Shown here in pieces: positions 42,211 through 50,609 of a stretch of 64,000 nt of DNA. A program made the translations under genes and the position numbers. The stretch is taken from contig DAITVZ010000013.1 of assembly GCA_036841525.1 (NCBI GenBank), forward strand, positions 11,155 through 75,154, written 5' to 3'. Position 1 is the stretch's first letter; the number at the start of each line of letters is the position of its first letter. Below the pieces are notes generated by a model. It was not told the DNA's origin and ran no database searches. It saw only the letters and a list, made by a program, of their open reading frames with translations. This stretch comes from JAAYEA01 sp012689325. GTDB lineage: Bacteria; Chloroflexota; Anaerolineae; JAAYEA01.

Positions 42211-43307
42211 GCCGCGCTCCCGTTCAGCCGCAGGCCGAACCCCGGCGCGTCCGGGACGTGCAACAGCCCCTCCACCAGGGGATAGCGCTCCAAATCCACC
42301 TGGGCGCAGCTCCCCGGCACCCCCTCGATGGTGGCAACGCGCCCCAGCCCCGCGGCGATCTGCGCGGCGTAGCGGGTCTTGAGCGGGTCGCCCCAGGCAT
42401 GCGGCGAGGCTCCCACCCCCAGCTCGGCGATGGCGGGCATCCACCGACGCCACGCTGTCAGCCCGATCCCCAGCACGTCCATCAGCAGCACATCGACGAG
42501 CCCCTGCGCCGCCAAGTCCAACAGCAGGGGGATATCGGGGTCGCGCTCGCCATCGGCGATGAGGGTGCGCGGGCTGCGCCGCCAGAGAAAGGTGCGCAAC
42601 TGCGCCAGGTCGTCGGCGTTCTCCGGAAAGGGCTCCTCCACCCAATAGAGGGCGCAATCGGCCACGGCGTCCAGGTAGCGGAGGAACCCGGCGCAGGTGT
42701 AGCCGTCGTTGGCGTCCACCAGCAGCGCCGCGTCCGGGTAGCGCTCGCGCACCAGCCGCGTCACCTCGATGTCCCGCCTTAACCCCTCCTCCGGCGGCAT
42801 CCAGCGGTTGCCCCGCCCGATCTTGAGCTTGAAGGCGCGATAGCCCAGCGCCCAGTCGGCGGCGCAGTTCTCCAGCACCGCCGCCACGCCGCGGGGGCGC
42901 TCCTCCGGCAGCAGGTCGTCCATATAGATGGCCCCGTCATAGCAGGGCAGCGCCGTCGGGCCCGCCGCCCCCATCATCCGGTAGCACGGCTCGCCGAGGA
43001 TGGCCCCCGCCAGGTCGTGCAGCGGCAGGTCCAGCGGCAGCGCCTCGGGCGCCGTCACCCCCACCGCCGGGTCGAACAGCTCGCTCAGGCGGCGGCCGGT
43101 CAGGTCGGGCATCTCTTCCGGCGGCTTGCGCGAAAGCCCCCAGCCTCGCGCCCCCTGGTCGGTGAGCACCTCCCGCACCTGGACGGTGGGCCCGGCGCCG
43201 TGGATGCCCAGCCGGGCGTTCAGCCCCACCACGCGCGGATAGCGGATCTCGATCTTACGTGTCTCGATGCGACAGATGCGGTGGCGCGCCAGTTCGTCAT
43301 GGGACAT
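42207..43307 (-). CDS. Mandelate racemase/muconate-lactonizing (enolase superfamily) enzyme
   Basis: A 366-residue acid-sugar dehydratase or racemase/epimerase. The TIM-barrel metal and catalytic residues are visible: FKLKIGRG (KxK, second Lys catalytic), LLVDANDGY (Asp), WVEEPFPE (Glu), IADGE and ASPHAWGD (His with Asp). The His segment and KxK suggest a MR-type subgroup. The N-terminal capping domain covers residues 1-125. It starts 6 bp after the PHP gene's stop, so it shares the catabolic operon. The substrate is unknown, probably an aldonate. Confidence 0.88.
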   Translation of the reverse strand: MSHDELARHRICRIETRKIEIRYPRVVGLNARLGIHGAGPTVQVREVLTDQGARGWGLSRKPPEEMPDLTGRRLSELFDPAVGVTAPEALPLDLPLHDLAGAILGEPCYRMMGAAGPTALPCYDGAIYMDDLLPEERPRGVAAVLENCAADWALGYRAFKLKIGRGNRWMPPEEGLRRDIEVTRLVRERYPDAALLVDANDGYTCAGFLRYLDAVADCALYWVEEPFPENADDLAQLRTFLWRRSPRTLIADGERDPDIPLLLDLAAQGLVDVLLMDVLGIGLTAWRRWMPAIAELGVGASPHAWGDPLKTRYAAQIAAGLGRVATIEGVPGSCAQVDLERYPLVEGLLHVPDAPGFGLRLNGSAA

Positions 43308-43313
43308 GGTTGG

Positions 43314-44192
43314 TTAGCGCTCCTGAAAGACGGGATTGGACCAGGCTCGGCGGCCTTGGTGGTCCACCAATTCGATGCGCACATAACGTTTCGCCTTGAA
43401 CCAGGCGGGCAGCCGCGACGTGGTGAGCGGGCCCGCCTCCGAGGCGTGCTCCACGAACCCCACCGAGCCGTGGGTTCGCCAGCGCACCTCACGCACCGGG
43501 GTGCAGTCGATGCGCACCCCCTGCTCGTCCAGGGCGATGCTGCGAAAGCGCGGCCCCTGGGTGGAGTAAAAGGCCCCGCGCTTGAGCGCGCTCAGCACCG
43601 CCTCTTGGGAGAGGCTCGCCGTCCAGATTTCCACCCAGCCGCGGCCCGCGTCCGAATAGTAGCGCTTCTTCGGGTTGAGGTGGGCGTCGTCCCCGGCCAC
43701 GCCCCAGATCCGCTTGCCCAGCCCCAACAGCATATCCCAGAGCTCCACGGCGACCCCGTTGGCGTAGGCCTCGTCGCAATAGGCGTTGAGGATCTCTAGC
43801 GCCATCAGCTCGGGGCACTCCACATAGTCCTGGGGCTGCACGGCGCAATAGTGCGGGTGCGCGGCGATGGTGAACCCGCCTTGCTCCGCCAGCGCCCGGC
43901 AGCGCTCCCGCAGGCTCCATTCGGCGGGCGCAGGCCGCGCCACCCCCACGCCGATCACATCGGGGTCGCCGCCGTTCTCCGTGGCGTCGATCCCCAGGAA
44001 AGAGCCGTCGGTGAAGGGCGCCGTGGGCGTCACCAAGCGATGGTCGGTGAGCCCCAGGCACTGGTAGCCGCGCCTCCGATAGCGCGCCACCGTCTCGGCC
44101 GGCGAGAGCCCGCCGTCGGATTCGAGGGTATGGCAATGGAACCCCGCCCTGATCCAGCGGCCGGGCTCGGTGAAGGGCAGCGGCTCGAACAT
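43314..44192 (-). CDS. PHP-domain phosphoesterase-like protein
   Basis: A 292-residue protein of the PHP superfamily, which hydrolyses phosphoesters with two or three metal ions. The metal motifs are FHCHTLESDGGLSP (about 18-31), LGLTDHR, TIAAHPHY and GVAGDDAH. A C-terminal domain of about 90 residues contains HGSVGFVEHASEAGPL and a Trp-rich end and may bind carbohydrate. It is cytosolic. The start at 44192 has GAGGAG. Gene neighbours suggest a sugar-related role. Confidence 0.82.
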   Translation of the reverse strand: MFEPLPFTEPGRWIRAGFHCHTLESDGGLSPAETVARYRRRGYQCLGLTDHRLVTPTAPFTDGSFLGIDATENGGDPDVIGVGVARPAPAEWSLRERCRALAEQGGFTIAAHPHYCAVQPQDYVECPELMALEILNAYCDEAYANGVAVELWDMLLGLGKRIWGVAGDDAHLNPKKRYYSDAGRGWVEIWTASLSQEAVLSALKRGAFYSTQGPRFRSIALDEQGVRIDCTPVREVRWRTHGSVGFVEHASEAGPLTTSRLPAWFKAKRYVRIELVDHQGRRAWSNPVFQER

Positions 44193-44212
44193 GGTCGGCT
44201 CCTCTCGCGCCC

Positions 44213-45037
44213 CTACCCCTGGCCGGCGGGCCGCCGGTCGTAGGGCAGGTTCAGCAGGGCAATCACGCTGGTGGGATGGGTCTCCCTGGCGATGGTGGCC
44301 GGGCGGTCGGCGTCGCTGCGAAAGCGCGCCACCCGCTCGTAGGGCGGCTTCAGCGGGATGAGGCCGAACTCCTCCGTCGCCATCCGGCGGACCGCCCGCT
44401 CGGCGGCGGCGCGGATGGCGGAGCGCGCCCGCTCCGGGTGCAGGTGGATGGCGCCCAGGTTGCGCCTGCCATAGGCGTCGTGGGGGAGCTCGTCGCCCTG
44501 GCCCGGCGTCGTCCCCCGCTTGACCTCCGCCGTCTCGATCCCCGGCACCAGCGCCTGCGCCTCCAGCGTGGCGGCGTGGTCGCCCGTCAACAGGATGGTA
44601 CGCACGCCCAGCTCGCTGGCGCACATTGCCACCTGCCCGAACTCGCCGATGGAGACCCCGTTGATGGTCAGGTCGAGATAGTGGAACGACTGGGTGTGCG
44701 CCAGGTGGGCGAGCGGGGTGCCGGCCTTGGCGTGCTGCCCCACAAAGGCGAGGGCATCGTAGGTCGAGTCCAGCAGCAGCGGGTAGCCTGTCGGCCAGCC
44801 GCGCATCAGCTCGGCGCGGGGGTCCAACAGCAGGCCGTTGACGCCCCCATAGCCGTGCCCATCGGCCACGACGATCTCGGTGGCCCCGCCCGCGAAAAAG
44901 CCCTCGATGGCCGCGTTCACCTCGCGGGTGAGCAGCTCCTTGCCCGCCTCGTAATACCGCCCGGACGGCCCGCACCAGTCGTCGAAATTGGTGACCCCCG
45001 CCACGCCCTCCAGGTCGGTCATGACATAGATCTTCAT
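44213..45037 (-). CDS. M55 family D-aminopeptidase (DppA-like)
   Basis: A 274-residue zinc peptidase of the M55 family, whose known member cleaves D-Ala dipeptides. The N-terminal metal motif MKIYVMTDLEGVAGV carries the Asp and Glu ligands. His residues follow in IVVADGHGYGG, GQHAKAGTPLAHLAHTQSFHY and ILLTGDHA. No signal peptide is present. It lies in the catabolic operon 20 bp before the PHP gene. A role in recycling D-amino-acid peptides is possible but not shown. Confidence 0.9.
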   Translation of the reverse strand: MKIYVMTDLEGVAGVTNFDDWCGPSGRYYEAGKELLTREVNAAIEGFFAGGATEIVVADGHGYGGVNGLLLDPRAELMRGWPTGYPLLLDSTYDALAFVGQHAKAGTPLAHLAHTQSFHYLDLTINGVSIGEFGQVAMCASELGVRTILLTGDHAATLEAQALVPGIETAEVKRGTTPGQGDELPHDAYGRRNLGAIHLHPERARSAIRAAAERAVRRMATEEFGLIPLKPPYERVARFRSDADRPATIARETHPTSVIALLNLPYDRRPAGQG

Positions 45038-45060
45038 CGCTCCTCCCCATCAGACATCTC

Positions 45061-45089
45061 GGTAGGGGCGGTTCATGAACCGCCCCGCC
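45061..45089. repeat. TTCATGAA-centred palindrome
   Basis: GGGGCGGTTCATGAACCGCCCC is a 22-bp perfect palindrome (45065-45086) with GGTA and GCC at its borders. It lies between the M55 and toroid genes of one operon. Confidence 0.65.
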
Positions 45090-45097
45090 TGTCGTTG

Positions 45098-47209
45098 CTA
45101 GATAACCACCGTGTCCATCGCCGCCAGCTCGAGCGCGCCCGCGCCCTCCACCGTCGCCGTGACCGCCTGCCGCCCCAGGTTGGCGACCACCGTCACGTCA
45201 TGCCCTCGGGCGTCGGTGACGCGGTAGGCGCGCACCCACTCGCCCGCGCATGCCAGGCGCACCGGCGCCGCCGTCGCTCGCCGCGCCCCGGCCCGCCCCA
45301 GCCGGACCACCGTGGCATAGTCGCGCAGCGTCTCGCCGCGCGCCACGGGCTGGGTAAAGACGCGGTCCTGCAGCACGCTGCGCCAGCGGATCGGCGTGTT
45401 CCGCTCGGCGGCGTCCTCGTAATAGAGCGGCTCGCCGCTGGTGGCCAAGCCCAAACACCCCGCCACGCGCATCCACGGCGAGCCGGTGGCGATGACCCGC
45501 GCCGTCCCGCCTACGCCGCGCACGGTCTGCCCGCCGCCGGCGTGCGCGATGCGCACCCGGTTGCCGTCGGTGAAATCGTTCATCACATAGACGCCCAGCC
45601 CCTCGTTGCGCGTGACCCGCGCGCCGGGCCGCGCCGTGGTGAGGTCGATCACCAGCGCCGTCTCGCCGTCGGGCAGCGCGACCACCGCCAGCCGCTGGGT
45701 CACCTGCCCCCGGCCATAATCGACTTCGCCGGTGGTGCGGAAGCCGCGCTCGTCGGTGTGGTCGGTGTGGCAGGCGGCCACCGGCTGGGCGGGCTGGCCG
45801 TCCAGGTCGATGCGCCCGACCAGGCCGTCCTGCTCGGCCCCCAAGACCGCCTCGCCCCCGGCCGGGATCGCCAGCCCCATCACCTTTTGCGCGAGGCTGC
45901 GCCAGCAGAAGGAAAAGAGCCCCTGCCGCGTCCGCCGGAGCTGCAGCCAGACGAAGGGGTAGGAAGCGGTCCGCGCCTGCCGACGCCGGAACTCGTCATC
46001 GGGCAGCCGCCGCACCCGCGGGACGCCGCCCATGACGACGCCCGCCAGCGCGCCCATGCCGCCCGTCTCGAACTGGAAAAAGCGCCCGCCCGGCGCGTGG
46101 GGGATGCGCCCGTCGAAGCGGCCATCGTCGGCGAAGCGCATCGCCTCGTCGGCGTGGCGCACCGACTCCCAAAAGAGGTGCCCGGCGATCTCGTCGCCGA
46201 ATTCGAGCGCCATCGCCGCCGCCTGCCCGTTAACCCCGGCGCCGTGATAGCCCCAGTCCTGCCCCGAGGGGTAGGTGGCAAAGCCGTTGGCCAGGTAAAA
46301 ACTCTTCAGGATGTCCCACACCTCCAGCACGCGGTAGAGATAGTGGGGCGGCGGCTCCAGGCCGGTCGCCTGGAAGGCCTGCCGGCCGTCCATCAGCAGC
46401 CCGCCGCAGCCGAGATAGTTGGGGTGGAAGGAGCCGTGGTTCTCCACGGTGAGATCGGGGTGCGCCGTCTGGGTGCAGACCCACTCGCGGACCGGGCGCC
46501 CGTCGATCAGCGAGGTGTCCACCTGCGCCAGGTTGGTGGTAAAGGTGTTCATGGCAAAGGCCTTGCCCCGGTCCAGCCAGGCGGCGGCGTGGGGATGGTC
46601 CGGCTGCAGGCAGTAGGCCCAGGCCAGCAGCAGCGAGTCCCAGGCGTTCTCCTCGGCCTTGGTGTCCAGCCAGCGCCCGTCCGGCGGGTCCACGCCCAGG
46701 AAGCGGTCCCCCTCGAAGGCCATCATCCGCAGCATACCCTCGCGCACGTCGGCGTCCAGCGCTGCCCAGACCCAATGGGCGGCCATGGCGAGCTGCGCCG
46801 CCCAGAGCGACGACTCCCAATCGTCGCCCCACTGCCCGTCCGAGGTCAGCGGCGCCGTGTGCCGGTCGCCCACCAGGTGATAGGCCACGTTCCAGCGCAG
46901 GCAGCGGTTCAGCCGGTCCAGCAGCGTGGCGCGGTCCACCCCCGCCAGCGCGGCATCGAAATGCGGGCTCTGGTAGAGGACGGCATAGCCCATCAGCTCT
47001 TGGGCCATGGAGCGGACCACTTCCTCGTTGATGGGCCCGCCCGGCGGCGCCCACTCGGCCATGTCCAGCGAGCCAAAGTGCCCCAGGCTCGCCGAGTCCT
47101 CCACCCAATAGCGCTCGATGTGCCGGATATGCTGGCACATCAGTTGCACCAGGTCGGACTCGTTGGGGAAATCGGGGCGCGACGCGTCCAGTGGCTTGAA
47201 GGCGGTCAT
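45098..47209 (-). CDS. Probable alpha/alpha-toroid carbohydrate enzyme
   Basis: A 703-residue cytosolic protein. The first 400 residues are helical and include NVAYHLVGDRHTAPL, GQWGDDWESSLWAAQLAMAAH, VENHGSFHPNY and SGQDWGYHGAGVNG, with His, Tyr and Asn residues in the positions used by heparinase II/III-type polysaccharide lyases. The C-terminal 280 residues are beta-rich and would fold as the accompanying beta-sandwich. No lyase or hydrolase signature is certain. It overlaps the small upstream gene by 4 bp. The start at 47209 follows GGAGGGGAG. Confidence 0.72.
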   Translation of the reverse strand: MTAFKPLDASRPDFPNESDLVQLMCQHIRHIERYWVEDSASLGHFGSLDMAEWAPPGGPINEEVVRSMAQELMGYAVLYQSPHFDAALAGVDRATLLDRLNRCLRWNVAYHLVGDRHTAPLTSDGQWGDDWESSLWAAQLAMAAHWVWAALDADVREGMLRMMAFEGDRFLGVDPPDGRWLDTKAEENAWDSLLLAWAYCLQPDHPHAAAWLDRGKAFAMNTFTTNLAQVDTSLIDGRPVREWVCTQTAHPDLTVENHGSFHPNYLGCGGLLMDGRQAFQATGLEPPPHYLYRVLEVWDILKSFYLANGFATYPSGQDWGYHGAGVNGQAAAMALEFGDEIAGHLFWESVRHADEAMRFADDGRFDGRIPHAPGGRFFQFETGGMGALAGVVMGGVPRVRRLPDDEFRRRQARTASYPFVWLQLRRTRQGLFSFCWRSLAQKVMGLAIPAGGEAVLGAEQDGLVGRIDLDGQPAQPVAACHTDHTDERGFRTTGEVDYGRGQVTQRLAVVALPDGETALVIDLTTARPGARVTRNEGLGVYVMNDFTDGNRVRIAHAGGGQTVRGVGGTARVIATGSPWMRVAGCLGLATSGEPLYYEDAAERNTPIRWRSVLQDRVFTQPVARGETLRDYATVVRLGRAGARRATAAPVRLACAGEWVRAYRVTDARGHDVTVVANLGRQAVTATVEGAGALELAAMDTVVI

Positions 47210-47454
47210 GGCTGCTCCCCTCCTTGCGGCGTGTAGGTCTCTTGCGGCTGGTCGAACCGCGCCACGTAGAGCTTGCCCGTCGTCATGCCCCGCTTCACGT
47301 CGCGGACGCATTCGCGGGCCATGTTGGTGTCATAGAGCACGCAGACGCCCGGGCCCTGCGTCAGCACCCGCACGCGCCCCTGGCTCTTGGCCACCGCCGC
47401 CGCCAGCGCCTCGGCGGCCTGCTCCCCCTCGACGATCATCGTCACGTAGGCCAT
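47206..47454 (-). CDS. 82-residue protein of unknown function
   Basis: A small protein with MAYVTMIVEGEQAAEALAAAVA, a beta-alpha start typical of a ferredoxin-like fold, then RVRVLTQGPGVCVLYDTN, KRGMTTGKLYVARFDQP. It is the first gene of the minus-strand operon and overlaps the toroid gene by 4 bp, so it should be made in similar amounts. It may be an accessory or sensor protein of that pathway. GAGGAGGG precedes the ATG. No family was recognised. Confidence 0.6.
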   Translation of the reverse strand: MAYVTMIVEGEQAAEALAAAVAKSQGRVRVLTQGPGVCVLYDTNMARECVRDVKRGMTTGKLYVARFDQPQETYTPQGGEQP

Positions 47455-47482
47455 CGGCGAACCCTCCTCTCTGGTCGGTTCT

Positions 47483-47511
47483 GGTAGGGGCCATTCATGA
47501 ATCGCCCTACC
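47483..47511. repeat. TTCATGAA-centred palindrome
   Basis: GGTAGGGGCCATTCATGAAT continuing CGCCCTACC; imperfect in the inner arms. It is upstream of the gene at 47206. Confidence 0.6.
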
Positions 47512-47540
47512 GCCATTGCCCCCAAGGAGCCCCTCTGATA

Positions 47541-47572
47541 ATGAAACACCGGGCCCGCGGGGCGCCCGGTGT
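47541..47572 (-). terminator. Probable terminator after the UroD-like gene
   Basis: On the minus strand ACACCGGGC / GCCCGGTGT with a 9-nt loop, followed by TTTCATTAT. The U-run is short, so termination may be partial, allowing read-through into the operon starting at 47454. Confidence 0.5.
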
Positions 47573-47580
47573 CCGGTTGA

Positions 47581-48753
47581 CTAGTACATCATGTGCTCGC
47601 GATAGACGTCCAGCGCGTAGCGGTAGCTGTCATAATGGGTGTTGGGCGAGATAGAGTGGTCGGAGGCAAAGACGAGCCGCGCCCCCCGCGCCTTCATCCC
47701 CTCGATATAGTCGGCCACCTCGCGCTTGATCAGCGCCTTGTCATTGGACTCAAAGATGCGGGCATCCAACCCGCCGACAAAGGCGACCTTGTCGCCGTAT
47801 TTCTCGGCAAAGACGAAGGGGTCGTTATCCAGCGCCTTGCGCTCCATGGGGTTCACCGCGTCGAACCCCGCCTCGACGATCAGCGGCATGGCCGCCGCGG
47901 TGCTGCCGCAGGTGTGCAACACCACTGGCAGGTCATAGCTGTGGAAAAAGTCCACCAGCTCTTTATAGTAGGGAAAGATCAGCTCGCTCAGCACCTTGGG
48001 CGAGGCGAAAAGGCCGTTCTTGTAGCCCAGGTCCTCATACACCCAGACCCCGTTGGGCAGGTCGATGCGCTGGAAGAGGTAGGTATAGTGCTTCTTGAAG
48101 AACTCGGTATAGACGCGGTTATAATCGCGCAGCCAGGCGGGGTCCAGCAGCAAGCTCTGGTACATGGTCACGTCGCCCATGCTCTGGCGCATCAGCTCCC
48201 AGATGAACATCCCGCCGACAAAGGTCCAGCGCCCCGCCTCCCGCGCCGCATCTATCCGCTTGCGCGCGGCGTCCACGTCCAGCCGCTCCGGGTCCAGCTT
48301 GAGCAGGTGCGGCCGATAGTCGCGCTCCCAGACCTCGCGGCTGGTCATCAGGAAGGCGATGTGCTCCGGCGTGCCCGACTTGTGCTTCCAGTATTTGAGC
48401 GAGGCCCCCGCGCCGTTGCGCTTGATGTCCCACTCGTCGGTCTCTTCGACCAGCTCGCTATAGTCGCGCCACGGCATCAGGTCGAACCGGCCGCCGCAGC
48501 CCACCATGTCGTAGCCAAAGACCTCCCACGCCGGCACCGGCTCGAGGTGCTCGCCTGGCTCGGTCAGCTCTTCCCAGCGACCGTCCTCGGGGCGCCAGCG
48601 GCTCTCGCCCGCCTCCTTATAGACGGTGCGCGTCGGGTAGCCCTGGCGCACCCACGCCGCGATGGTATCAGCCCAAGGAGAATCCATCACCGCGACCCGC
48701 TCCACGGCCTGGTTGCGCAGCAGGCCGTCCACCACCTCGCATGACGTCAGCAT
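47581..48753 (-). CDS. Uroporphyrinogen decarboxylase-family protein (methyltransferase-like)
   Basis: A 390-residue protein of the UroD/MtaA superfamily. It has LHTCGSTAAAMPLIVEAGFDAVNPMERKA, where His and Cys match the zinc site of corrinoid-dependent methyltransferases, and ends in LVFASDHSISPNTHYDSYRYALDVYREH. It lacks the arginines of true heme-pathway UroD. Members next to catabolic genes often demethylate or transfer methyl groups. It has its own strong promoter at 48810. The ATG at 48753 is preceded by GGAGAGGC. Confidence 0.83.
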   Translation of the reverse strand: MLTSCEVVDGLLRNQAVERVAVMDSPWADTIAAWVRQGYPTRTVYKEAGESRWRPEDGRWEELTEPGEHLEPVPAWEVFGYDMVGCGGRFDLMPWRDYSELVEETDEWDIKRNGAGASLKYWKHKSGTPEHIAFLMTSREVWERDYRPHLLKLDPERLDVDAARKRIDAAREAGRWTFVGGMFIWELMRQSMGDVTMYQSLLLDPAWLRDYNRVYTEFFKKHYTYLFQRIDLPNGVWVYEDLGYKNGLFASPKVLSELIFPYYKELVDFFHSYDLPVVLHTCGSTAAAMPLIVEAGFDAVNPMERKALDNDPFVFAEKYGDKVAFVGGLDARIFESNDKALIKREVADYIEGMKARGARLVFASDHSISPNTHYDSYRYALDVYREHMMY

Positions 48754-48809
48754 ATGCTTGCCTCTCCTTCTCGCCGGATGCGCGCCCCAACGCGCGCCGC
48801 ATGGGGGGT

Positions 48810-48837
48810 ATCATAGGGGAAAACGCGCCGCTGTCAA
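48810..48837 (-). promoter_or_regulatory. Strong promoter of the UroD-like gene
   Basis: On the minus strand a perfect TTGACA (48832-48837) and TATGAT (48810-48815), 16 bp apart. The -35 box directly follows the U-run of the terminator of the preceding gene. Confidence 0.75.
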
Positions 48838-48871
48838 GAAAAAACCTCCGAGACCCAGCGGCCTCGGAGGT
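48838..48871 (-). terminator. Terminator of the gene at 48890
   Basis: On the minus strand ACCTCCGAG / CTCGGAGGT with a 10-nt loop and TTTTTTC. It ends the upstream unit right where the next promoter begins. Confidence 0.82.
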
Positions 48872-48889
48872 CAGCAGCGCCGCAGAGCG

Positions 48890-50131
48890 CTACAGCGTCA
48901 CTTCCACCCGCGCTTGCCGCGCCGCCGGGTCGAAGGCCAGCAGCGTCGCGCCGTCTTCCACGATGAACGTCCCACTGGCAAAGGCCGCGCGGGTCCCGAC
49001 CTGCCGCAGCGGCGCGCCGTCCACCGCCACCGCCCGCGCCGCGACCTCGGGCAGCCGCAGGGTCAGCTCGGGCGCGCGCACCGGCAGGTCCAGCGTGATG
49101 GTCTCCCCCGCCACCTCCCAGCGCGCCATCTCGCGGGCGCAGGCATAGTTGGTGATCTCGCTGCACTTATGCCAGCGGGTGCGCTCGCCCTGGGGGTCCA
49201 GCTCGCGCAGCCGCGCCACCACGGTCTTGAGCGCGTGAAAGCCGCGCCGGTCGTCGTTGTGCATCCCGTACATCCCCTGCCAATGGCTGCAGAGGATCGT
49301 CGGGTCGCCCGCGCGGATCAGCGCCGGGAGCAGCCCGCCTTGCAGGTCGGCGGTGATGTAGCGGTCCACGTTCACCTCGCCATAGCCCGTCCAGTTGCCG
49401 GTCCAGTCTCCCGTGGCGGCGATGATCTCGCCCACCGCCTGCCCGCGCTCGCGGTCGGGGTACCAGACCGGCACCGCGATGGGGCTGCGCTCGATCCGCT
49501 TGAAAAAGTAGGGCGTCGGGTTGCCGGTGATGTAGCGCAGGGCGTTGCCGGCGGCTTTGGCATAGAAATCCAGCGTCCGCCCTCCGAACCCGCCCGGCGA
49601 GGTGACGCCTTCCGGGGTGAGGCCCACGTTATCGAGGATGCGGCAGGCCGCGGCGATGTACTCGGTGACCAGCTCTTCCTGGTCCACCGGCAGCGTCTCC
49701 CACTCGTACTGCTCCCAGATGCGCGTCGGGAGCGGCTGGAAAGTCTCCAGGTCCACCACAAAGGTGTGGGTGATCATCTCGGGGGTGATGTCAAAGGCGG
49801 GGCGGATGGTCTCGCGGCACATGCGCAGCCAGCTCTCCTGCTGCGCGCGGCTGAACATGGGCAGCCCCTGGTCGATGCGCCCCAGCGCCGCCGGGCAGGG
49901 GACCACGCTGAACTTGCCGCGCACGCCGTTTTCCAGGCACCATTCGGCCCACTCGCGGGTGAAGGACTCGGGGTGCACCACCGGCACGTCCTCCCAGCGG
50001 CGGCTCTGCCCGTCGGCGATATTGCGGTCGCGCATAAAGAAATAGTTGAGGTTCACCAGGACCGTCGAGTCGTCGATGATCAGCGAGATCGGCACGCGGT
50101 CCAGGGCGTGGCGGGTCAGTTCGACAAGCAT
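48890..50131 (-). CDS. Hypothetical protein, possibly polysaccharide-deacetylase-like fold
   Basis: A 413-residue protein without a firm family. Its N-terminal half reads VPISLIIDDSTVLVNLNYFFM, then VRGKFSVVPCPA and later VTSPGGFGG and ILCSHWQGMYG, a layout of Asp, His and a seven-stranded barrel that recalls NodB-like deacetylases and GH57 barrels. The C-terminal 100 residues are beta-rich. No signal peptide. The start is the ATG at 50131 with GGAGG. Flanked by terminators on both sides, it is a single-gene unit. Confidence 0.68.
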   Translation of the reverse strand: MLVELTRHALDRVPISLIIDDSTVLVNLNYFFMRDRNIADGQSRRWEDVPVVHPESFTREWAEWCLENGVRGKFSVVPCPAALGRIDQGLPMFSRAQQESWLRMCRETIRPAFDITPEMITHTFVVDLETFQPLPTRIWEQYEWETLPVDQEELVTEYIAAACRILDNVGLTPEGVTSPGGFGGRTLDFYAKAAGNALRYITGNPTPYFFKRIERSPIAVPVWYPDRERGQAVGEIIAATGDWTGNWTGYGEVNVDRYITADLQGGLLPALIRAGDPTILCSHWQGMYGMHNDDRRGFHALKTVVARLRELDPQGERTRWHKCSEITNYACAREMARWEVAGETITLDLPVRAPELTLRLPEVAARAVAVDGAPLRQVGTRAAFASGTFIVEDGATLLAFDPAARQARVEVTL

Positions 50132-50151
50132 GGGGGCCTCCTTGGACAGAA

Positions 50152-50189
50152 GAAAAGACCTCAAGGGTCTTTCGAAACCCTTGAGGTCT
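50152..50189 (-). terminator. Rho-independent terminator
   Basis: Stem AGACCTCAAGGGT / ACCCTTGAGGTCT with an 8-nt loop; on the minus strand TTTTC follows. It separates the toxin-antitoxin island from the gene at 48890. Confidence 0.75.
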
Positions 50190-50195
50190 AGATCG

Positions 50196-50609
50196 TTACG
50201 TCATCTCGTCGAGTTTGCGCCGCACCGCCTCAAGCACCAGGTCGGCCATGCGCAGGGTCTCCTGCGCGGCGCGCTCGGTATAGACACGAGCGGGGATGTT
50301 ATCCGGCAGGCCGTTGGGACAGCGGGTCGGGATATAGTAGGCGTCAAGCGAAGCCACCTGGTCGCGCAGCGCGCCAAACTCGGCGTCGTGCTCTGCCGCC
50401 CAGCGCGCCAGCGCCTCCACCGAGTGGCCCACCACTATTTGCTCGCCCCGTGCATAAAGGAAGGCCTTCAGCGCCTTCTCCGCTACCTGCTGGGCAACGA
50501 AACAGGCCAGATGGTAACTCCCGCCGTCCAGCAGCAACTGCCCTCCGTGCCGGTCGGCCTCGGCCTGTTCCAGCCAGCGTCGTCCCTCCCTCAAGGGCTC
50601 AGCTCTCAT
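50196..50609 (-). CDS. HEPN-domain protein of a HEPN/MNT module
   Basis: A 137-residue helical protein. The HEPN pattern ACFVAQQVAEKALKAFLYARGEQIVVGHSVEALARWA is clear. An RX4H arrangement (Arg69 to His74) resembles the RX4-6H RNase motif of HEPN toxins, though in this subgroup the motif position varies. It overlaps the nucleotidyltransferase gene by 11 bp. In such modules the HEPN protein is usually the RNase toxin and the partner modifies it by AMP transfer. Whether it degrades RNA here is not known. Last gene of the island. Confidence 0.85.
   Translation of the reverse strand: MRAEPLREGRRWLEQAEADRHGGQLLLDGGSYHLACFVAQQVAEKALKAFLYARGEQIVVGHSVEALARWAAEHDAEFGALRDQVASLDAYYIPTRCPNGLPDNIPARVYTERAAQETLRMADLVLEAVRRKLDEMT

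Noticed and set aside
43314..45050. A 578-residue minus-strand frame joining the PHP gene to the M55 gene region
   Set aside because: Its N-terminal half is a shadow frame of the M55 peptidase gene. The two real genes have separate starts at 44192 and 45037.
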